From Anaerolineales bacterium (lineage in GTDB: Bacteria; Chloroflexota; Anaerolineae; Epilineales; JAANWY01), in NCBI GenBank assembly GCA_018263655.1, contig JAANWY010000162.1, positions 1 to 9,551 of the forward strand: a stretch of 9,551 nucleotides of DNA, given 5' to 3'. The notes under the pieces are model-generated. The model had not been told where the DNA came from and made no database searches. It was given only the letters and a program-made list of their open reading frames with translations. This document shows positions 5,110 through 9,551 of this stretch, piece after piece (the first letter of the stretch is position 1; every line of letters starts with the position of its first letter). The position numbers and the translations under genes were made by a program.

Positions 5110-6703
5110 TTGCTCGCCGTTGGCAGCTCGCCGTTGGCAGCACGCCATAGACTTCACCGCGCAAAGCCTTGCGCAGTGCCACGTGGTCGCTCCACGGATA
5201 CTCGGTCGTGCCGAAGCACATGGATTGTTCGTGCCCCTTGCCGGCCACAATCACAACATCGCCGGCCTCCGCCACCTCAACCGCCGCCCGAATCGCTGCG
5301 CCACGATCCGCGATCCGCACGAAACGGTGCCCTGAGCCGATCGAAAAATCGCGGCCCTCCCGTGCGCCGGCATGCTCCGCCCCCCGCACGATCTGAGCCA
5401 TGATGGCGTCCAGATCCTCGGTCCTCGGGTCTTCGGCAGTGATGACCGCAAAGTCGGCCAACCGCGCAGCTATCTCGCCCATCATCGGGCGTTTCTCGAC
5501 GTCTCGCAAGCCGGCGCACCCGAACACGACGATGACGCGTTCAGCGGTCAATCCGCGCGCCGCTCGCAGCGCATTTTCCAAAGCACCGGCCGTGTGTGCA
5601 AAATCGACTAGGGTGATGAAATCTTGGCCCTCGTCGACCAAGTCCATGCGCCCTGGCACGTTTCGCACCACCGCGATGCCGGCCTGCAGCTCCTCGACTG
5701 TCAGATTCTGTGAGACACCGACGGCCAATGCCGCCAGAATGTTATATACATTGTACACCCCGAGCAGCGAAGATTCAACCTTGAAGGAGCCGCTGGGCGT
5801 GTGAGCTGTGAAACGCAAGCCGGCCGGCGTCGCCCGAACGCCCGTCGCCGTCAGGTCGGCCGGCGCATCCACGGCATACGAGAGTTCTCGGTCAGCAGGG
5901 AACTGGCTGAAGCGCTCGAACGACACATCATCGGCGTTGAGAATAGCCACCTTCGGCGTACTGGGCTTCCTGTGCGACTCGCCGAGCATCCGAAACAGCT
6001 GAGCCTTGGCCTCCCGGTAGGCCTCGAACGTACCGTGGTACTCCAGGCTCTCGTGGGTGATGTTGGTCAGAACTGCGACGTCGAAGTCGACGGCATCGAC
6101 GCGGCGCTGAGCCAGACCGTGCGATGTCGCTTCAACCACGGCGTACTCGGCGCCCCGGTCCAGCATGCGGTGCAGATAGGCCTGGAGATCTTGGGCCTCC
6201 GGCGTTGTTACGTGGAAGCCCGTGTCGATTTCCTCATCGCCGATGCGGGCGCTCACTGTACTGACCAGGCCCACGCGGTGGCCGGCGGCCGTCAGCAAGC
6301 CGTGAATTAGGTTACACGTCGTCGTCTTCCCGTCGGTGCCCGTGACACCGATGGTCTTCAGTTGTCGCGAGGGGTACCCGTGAAACGCCGCCGCCAGATG
6401 CGCCAGCGCTTCCCGCGCATCTGGCACCAGGACGAAGGGAACCTCTTTGGGCTCTCCCAAGTTCCCTTCAGCGCTGTCGAGTTCTCCTTCAAAGACCACT
6501 GCAACTGCGCCGTGCTCGACCGCCTGCGGAATGAACCTCCGTCCATCAAACGTCTCGCCCTTCAGGGCCACGAACACATTCCCTGGCTCGATCTGGCGCG
6601 AATCGTGGTGCACGCCCGTGATGAGTACGTCGGCTGATCCGCGAACGTCGCGGACGCGACGAAGATCGTCAAGAAGGGTAGCAAGATGCACGGTGTCCCC
6701 CAT
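5048..6703 (-). CDS. murE: UDP-N-acetylmuramoyl-tripeptide synthetase (MurE ligase)
   Basis: A 551-residue cytoplasmic Mur ligase that adds the third amino acid to UDP-MurNAc-L-Ala-D-Glu using ATP. Domain 1 is residues 1-115. The ATP-binding TGTDGKTTT is at 121-129, and NITHESLEYHG at 214-224. The lysine expected to be carbamoylated is in YREAKAQLF (Lys233). DFAHTAGALENAL (367-379), GCAGLRDVEKRPMMGEIA (395-412) and GKGHEQ (488-493) follow. The amino-acid selectivity loop reads EDPR (424-427) where meso-diaminopimelate enzymes have DNPR. The added residue may therefore be Lys or ornithine rather than DAP. Family proteins end near ALRGE (513-517). Residues 522-551 are a tail encoded by a 14-bp tandem repeat and the MITE-like element, which also gives the stop. 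The start at 6703 has no strong Shine-Dalgarno sequence; GTG at 6691, after GGGGGA, is an alternative. The uma2 stop is 51 bp upstream. Confidence 0.95.
   Translation of the reverse strand: MGDTVHLATLLDDLRRVRDVRGSADVLITGVHHDSRQIEPGNVFVALKGETFDGRRFIPQAVEHGAVAVVFEGELDSAEGNLGEPKEVPFVLVPDAREALAHLAAAFHGYPSRQLKTIGVTGTDGKTTTCNLIHGLLTAAGHRVGLVSTVSARIGDEEIDTGFHVTTPEAQDLQAYLHRMLDRGAEYAVVEATSHGLAQRRVDAVDFDVAVLTNITHESLEYHGTFEAYREAKAQLFRMLGESHRKPSTPKVAILNADDVSFERFSQFPADRELSYAVDAPADLTATGVRATPAGLRFTAHTPSGSFKVESSLLGVYNVYNILAALAVGVSQNLTVEELQAGIAVVRNVPGRMDLVDEGQDFITLVDFAHTAGALENALRAARGLTAERVIVVFGCAGLRDVEKRPMMGEIAARLADFAVITAEDPRTEDLDAIMAQIVRGAEHAGAREGRDFSIGSGHRFVRIADRGAAIRAAVEVAEAGDVVIVAGKGHEQSMCFGTTEYPWSDHVALRKALRGEVYGVLPTASCQRRANNPFTGTRYSVYGFPRVPTT
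5112..5139. repeat. Two tandem copies of a 14-bp unit in the murE tail
   Basis: GCTCGCCGTTGGCA occurs twice in direct succession (5112-5125, 5126-5139) and is read in frame as part of the murE C-terminal extension (LPTASCQRRAN). The unit looks like a slippage-prone intergenic repeat captured by the gene when the normal stop was lost. Confidence 0.75.
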
Positions 6704-6754
6704 GTGGAACCGCGCGACTACGCCGCAAGCTCTTGATCGAGCAGAGCTCTGGAT

Positions 6755-7639
6755 TCAGGCATCGCCGTCCCCGTCATCCTCTGACGACTCGCCGGCGGCC
6801 GAATCGGTTTGCACCCCATAGCGAGCCTCCAACTCAGCAACGCGAGCTTGCAGTTCGGCGGCACGAGCCTCGGCCTCAGCACGCGCAGCCGCCTCGGCCT
6901 CAGCGTATTCCCTCAACTCCTCCGGTGTGAAGAGCCGTTCGCCCGTCTCGGCGTCGTACACATCGATGCGCTCTCGCCCCACGGCCACAAAGCGCAACCC
7001 GACCGTCTTGAACGTCAGGCCGCCTTCCGGATCAGGCCCAAGTTCCCGATAGTAAGGGCTGTCCTCCAGCCGATACCCGAACAATTGCCACGGACCGTCA
7101 TCCTCCGGCCAGAAATCAACGATCAACATTTCGCGAATTCCAACGGCGGCGTAGTAGAGTGTCTTTTCGTCGAAATCCGTGACGCGAGTGTCTTCCGAGG
7201 TGACCTCCACCACGAAGGCCGGCACCGGTCCATCACGCTCCACGTGGTAGGATTTATCGGTGAGGTCAGGCAGCCGGCCACCGGGAATGGCGGCCACGTC
7301 GGGCGCCTTCGCAGGCACGCCTTCCCGCGCTGGATGAATCAGCACGTCGCTGAGGATCAACCAATCAGCCAAGAAGCTCTCCAGCATAAAGGCCAGCACT
7401 CGGACCCAGAGATCGTGGTAGGGGCTTTCGGGCATGACGATGGCCTCATCTTCCTGCGGGTATAACACATCTAGTAACGTCAACGGGACCTGATCGTGCC
7501 GGCCAGCCTCAGGATTGTAGACGTACTTCCAGCCCACCTCCAAATCGAAGGTGGGGAGAGACGGCTCTTCCATCGACGCCGGCTTCGCTTCATCTCGATC
7601 TACTGCTGTCTGCGCTGGTTCAGCGGTTTTCAGAGTCAT
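6755..7639 (-). CDS. Uma2 family protein with C-terminal coiled coil
   Basis: A 294-residue protein. The Uma2/DUF820 core (about 50-200) shows YHDLWVRVLAFMLESFLADWLILSDVLI, PAKAPDVAAIPGG (Asp), PAFVVEVTSEDTRVTDFDEKTLYYAAVGIREMLIVDF (Glu, Lys). It is followed by a beta-rich segment ending GLRFVAVGRERIDVYDAETGERLFTPEEL. Residues about 243-275 are an Ala/Glu/Arg heptad-like helix (EAEAAARAEAEARAAELQAR), predicted coiled coil, and the tail is acidic. Long Uma2 variants with such tails are common in Cyanobacteria and Chloroflexota; nuclease activity is inferred from fold only. GGGA lies about 9 nt before the ATG at 7639. The 95 bp upstream (7640-7734) hold no gene and no convincing promoter, only a small AAACGTTT palindrome. 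murE begins 51 bp downstream. Confidence 0.87.
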   Translation of the reverse strand: MTLKTAEPAQTAVDRDEAKPASMEEPSLPTFDLEVGWKYVYNPEAGRHDQVPLTLLDVLYPQEDEAIVMPESPYHDLWVRVLAFMLESFLADWLILSDVLIHPAREGVPAKAPDVAAIPGGRLPDLTDKSYHVERDGPVPAFVVEVTSEDTRVTDFDEKTLYYAAVGIREMLIVDFWPEDDGPWQLFGYRLEDSPYYRELGPDPEGGLTFKTVGLRFVAVGRERIDVYDAETGERLFTPEELREYAEAEAAARAEAEARAAELQARVAELEARYGVQTDSAAGESSEDDGDGDA

Positions 7640-7734
7640 AACTCATTCCCTAGCTCCACTATTGCTCGCTGTCGAGAGCGGCATGAGTAGCTACAGCTAA
7701 ACGTTTTACGTCGATCCCGGTTCACGTACATATC

Positions 7735-8175
7735 CTACACATGAACGATTTCGAGGGTGGGCTCGTGTTTCTGCCAGTACTCCGCCACCAGCCGGCGGTG
7801 ACACTTGTCGGCAGTGATTTCAGAACAGAGCAGGCACGGGCGTTCGTAGCGAGCGAAAATCTCGTCGGCGACGTGCTCCATCTGGCGCTCGACCATCAAT
7901 GGACCGAACTGGCGCTCGTACGTTACCCAATCCTTGTCGTCGCGATACGTGTCGAGGATTTCGGGCGTCGGGGCCAGTTCGGGCCGGTGCTCGTAGGCGA
8001 TGTCGAAGCCTTCGCGCAGTAAAAAATCAAAGTCGGCGCGCTTGGTGTAGCCGGCAAGCTGGGAGGTGTTGCGCAGCCGGATGTCGATCACGGCGTCGAC
8101 GCCGGCCTCCCGCAACAAGCCAATAAACTCTTCAAGCGATTTCCTGCGAAATCCGATCGTGCAAATTGTTGGCAT
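7735..8175 (-). CDS. DUF488 family protein (first copy)
   Basis: A 146-residue protein starting MPTICTIGFRRKSLEEFIGLL, the usual DUF488 opening (TIG followed by a helix). VDAVIDIRLRN gives the conserved D(V/I)R strand. The C-terminal CLLCSEITADKCHRRLVAEYW carries the diagnostic Cys-x-Glu ... Cys-His-Arg motif. The family's biochemical role is not established; the conserved Cys-His-Arg and Glu suggest a catalytic or metal/nucleotide-binding site. The start at 8175 lies only 15 nt from the edge of a MITE-like element, so the gene's own promoter may be in, or disrupted by, that element. A weak GAGACGAGA is the only Shine-Dalgarno-like sequence. It shares family but little close identity with the second DUF488 gene at the right edge. 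Confidence 0.87.
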   Translation of the reverse strand: MPTICTIGFRRKSLEEFIGLLREAGVDAVIDIRLRNTSQLAGYTKRADFDFLLREGFDIAYEHRPELAPTPEILDTYRDDKDWVTYERQFGPLMVERQMEHVADEIFARYERPCLLCSEITADKCHRRLVAEYWQKHEPTLEIVHV

Positions 8176-8182
8176 GAGTCTC

Positions 8183-8358
8183 GTCTCAAGGTAACCGTTC
8201 AGGAGGTATCAGGACTAGCATCCTGAGTAGGTCGAAACGAAGTGGAGACCGTATCGAAGCGACGTCCTGAGCGGCGTCCTGAGCCTGTCGAAGGGCCTGT
8301 CGAAGGGCCTGTCGAAGGGATGCTCCATGGGTTGCCCCCTGAACGCTTACGTCTCAAG
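8183..8358. mobile_element. MITE-like element (copy 2) with 8-bp target site duplication
   Basis: The element proper is 8191-8350 (160 bp). It begins GTAACCGTTCAGG and ends CCTGAACGCTTAC, terminal inverted repeats matching at 12 of 13 positions. An exact 8-bp direct repeat, GTCTCAAG, lies immediately outside each end (8183-8190 and 8351-8358), the hallmark of transposition. No open reading frame of significance is inside, so mobilisation would need a transposase elsewhere. The interior is filled with REP-like repeats. The right duplication overlaps the stop codon of the nucleotidyltransferase gene (8356-8354), and the left one sits 8 nt before the DUF488 start. Confidence 0.8.
8219..8319. repeat. 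REP-like repeats inside the MITE-like element
   Basis: The stretch contains GTCGAAACGAAGTGGAGACC followed by two CGTCCTGAGC units (8263-8272, 8275-8284) and three perfect tandem CCTGTCGAAGGG units (8284-8295, 8296-8307, 8308-8319). The CCTGAGC...GTCGAAGG motif is familiar from dispersed extragenic palindromes in many GC-rich bacterial genomes; that identification is from memory, not a search. Confidence 0.7.
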
Positions 8359-9043
8359 TACTGTCGTCGAACCTTCGGATCTTGGTTTCGATTTCCTCAT
8401 AGATGGTGCGCAGCGATTCCATATCGCCTGCGGACAAATAGTTGCCGAGTTGCTCGAAGAGAACTTCTACGTCGACTGAGTAACTGTGTAGTAGCATCGT
8501 TATGTCGGTCTCATACAGCGCGACCTTGTTGAAGTTCCCTTGTCGATATAGGTGGGGGAGTGCATAGAATTTGAGCAACAGGAGCCCTTCAACGGTGCTG
8601 CAAGGAATCTCTCGACCCTGAAGATCGACCTTAGTGGCGCAGTGCTGCATTACGTAGGCGAACAGCGCATTCTCCGTCAATAGCAAGTCAATCCTCAGCT
8701 CTCGCCAACTGGCACGCACGAAGTCACCGTCTTGCTCGACCACAGTGAGATCGTCCAGCTCCTCTATGTCCGCTGCGCTGAGAATGAGATCAATATCTTC
8801 CGTATTGCGCCCTTCGACATAGTTGAGGAGTGCAACGCCACCCACGAGCAGATAGTCAATATCCTTTCCCGCGAGTGTGTCAAAGAAAACAGTGACAGTT
8901 TGCAACAATTGGTTCTCCACGTCGTCTGTCCTTTGGAAGTTGAATACGTGGGCGTTTAGAATGATCTGTCCAATGTCAAGAGATGGACGCTGAGTCAGGT
9001 CTCGGGTTTCGCGCGTCTTTGGAGGCGCAATCGATTTCCTCAT
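8354..9043 (-). CDS. Nucleotidyltransferase-fold protein (AbiEii/MNT-like)
   Basis: A 229-residue protein. DYLLVGGVALLNYVEGRNTEDIDLIL (63-88) holds the polymerase-beta-type motif: Gly-Gly at 68-69 and the metal-binding Asp83 and Asp85. RELRIDLLL (Asp119) offers the third acidic residue. VEGLLLLKFYALPHLYRQGNFNKVALYETDI (151-181) has the Lys...Arg...Asp pattern of AbiEii-like and related stand-alone NTases. Such proteins transfer NMP groups to tRNA or proteins in toxin-antitoxin and phage-exclusion systems. No AbiEi-type regulator is next to it, so a toxin role is only a possibility. The first 40 residues are not conserved and the start could be later. AGAGGTG about 10 nt before the ATG at 9043 supports the long form. 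It lies 14 bp after the upstream DUF488 gene, likely one operon. Confidence 0.78.
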   Translation of the reverse strand: MRKSIAPPKTRETRDLTQRPSLDIGQIILNAHVFNFQRTDDVENQLLQTVTVFFDTLAGKDIDYLLVGGVALLNYVEGRNTEDIDLILSAADIEELDDLTVVEQDGDFVRASWRELRIDLLLTENALFAYVMQHCATKVDLQGREIPCSTVEGLLLLKFYALPHLYRQGNFNKVALYETDITMLLHSYSVDVEVLFEQLGNYLSAGDMESLRTIYEEIETKIRRFDDST

Positions 9044-9057
9044 TATTCGAACACCTC

Positions 9058-9551
9058 TCAGAAGAGTGACAATTGTTCAGGTTCTCGGACTGCTTCGACG
9101 ACGCGGCCGTCGGGCAGGATGTGGAGGACACGGACCTCGCGATCCAGGAGCGTGGGGGTGATGAGGAGCGTGCGGTGGCAGTGGGTGTAGTCGCCTTCGC
9201 TGCACATCATGGCCACGGTGGCTTCAGCGGCTAGGTCGAGTAGCTCACCGATGCCGGCCCGAAACTCCTCAGTCTCCCGCACCCGGTCGTAGTCGGGCCG
9301 CTCGCTGCTGCTGTTGTACAGGGAGATGTCTTTCGGACGTCCGCCCAGAGATTCCCCCAGCCAGACGTAGCGCAAGCCGGCCGCCTCCACGGTGCCGGCC
9401 AGATTCTCGCGGTTGAACTGCGGCGCCCAGCGACTGTACGGTTGGCTACGCACATCGACCAGGATGTCGATGTCGTGCTGATCGAGAAGCGCGACAAAGT
9501 CGTCGATTTCGTGATCGCTGTGGCCGATAGAATAGACGGATAACTCAGAGA
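9058..9551 (-). CDS. DUF488 family protein (second copy), 5' end outside the window
   Basis: The frame stays open to the window edge and reads SELSVYSIGHSDHEIDDFVALLDQ, the expected DUF488 start, then LVDVRSQPYSRWAPQFNRENL. It ends with CSEGDYTHCHRTLLITP (the Cys-x-Glu ... Cys-His-Arg motif), a strand-rich end RVLHILPDG, and the tail PEQLSLF. About 163 residues are visible; only a few N-terminal residues should be missing. An internal GTG at 9453 would give a shorter 131-residue frame but would cut off the conserved YSIGHS strand, so I reject it. It carries the longer GGRPKD insertion typical of one DUF488 subgroup, unlike the copy at 7735-8175. The nucleotidyltransferase follows by 14 bp. 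Confidence 0.87.
   Translation of the reverse strand, partial: SELSVYSIGHSDHEIDDFVALLDQHDIDILVDVRSQPYSRWAPQFNRENLAGTVEAAGLRYVWLGESLGGRPKDISLYNSSSERPDYDRVRETEEFRAGIGELLDLAAEATVAMMCSEGDYTHCHRTLLITPTLLDREVRVLHILPDGRVVEAVREPEQLSLF

Noticed and set aside
5801..6310. Plus-strand reading frame of 169 codons
   Set aside because: It lies wholly opposite murE and shows no family motif.
9071..9080. GTTCAGG-like motif near the stop of the right-hand DUF488 gene
   Set aside because: It resembles the repeat end but lies in the normal coding tail PEQLSLF and has no paired inverted copy or flanking duplication.

Overview
The window looks like a chromosomal stretch of a moderately GC-rich bacterium. Chloroflexota is my best guess. 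It rests on the combination of Uma2 and DUF488 proteins, an Rpn-like nuclease with DUF4351-type C-terminus, a SqdB-type epimerase and a MurE with a non-canonical EDPR motif. No rRNA or marker gene is present to prove it. Every gene I accept is on the minus strand, so the biological reading order runs from the right edge to the left.

Reading right to left: a DUF488 protein (5' end outside the window) is followed 14 bp later by a nucleotidyltransferase-fold protein. A 160-bp MITE-like element with 13-bp terminal inverted repeats and an exact 8-bp target duplication comes next. Then follow a second DUF488 protein, a Uma2-family endonuclease-like protein with a coiled-coil tail, and murE (peptidoglycan precursor synthesis). 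After murE lies an Rpn-like PD-(D/E)XK nuclease gene split by a single in-frame amber codon. It is followed by udk (uridine kinase), a second Uma2 protein, and a UPF0175 antitoxin whose PIN-domain (DUF3368) toxin partner is truncated. The left end carries a WbpA-type UDP-N-acetylglucosamine 6-dehydrogenase and a 5'-truncated sulfoquinovose-synthase-like epimerase that runs off the left edge.

The housekeeping functions are murE (cell wall), udk (pyrimidine salvage) and wbpA/sqdB-like (nucleotide sugars for surface glycans or sulfolipid). They are interleaved with accessory genes (Uma2 x2, DUF488 x2, Rpn-like, toxin-antitoxin, NTase). Gene spacing is tight for Rpn-like/udk/uma2 (9 and 13 bp) and for antitoxin/toxin (4-nt overlap).

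The most interesting signal is a family of small repeats sharing the end motif GTAACCGTTCAGG. One copy (8191-8350) shows target duplication. A second (1995-2127) begins exactly where the PIN toxin loses homology. A third (about 5040-5109) supplies the last residues and stop codon of murE. Other signs of genome fluidity are a 29-bp tandem duplication over the wbpA start codon, a purine-rich in-frame insertion inside wbpA, 12-bp repeats in the nuclease gene, and the truncated sqdB-like gene with its own near-consensus promoter. I saw no CRISPR array, tRNA, rRNA or autonomous transposase, and no convincing undescribed multi-gene defence system.
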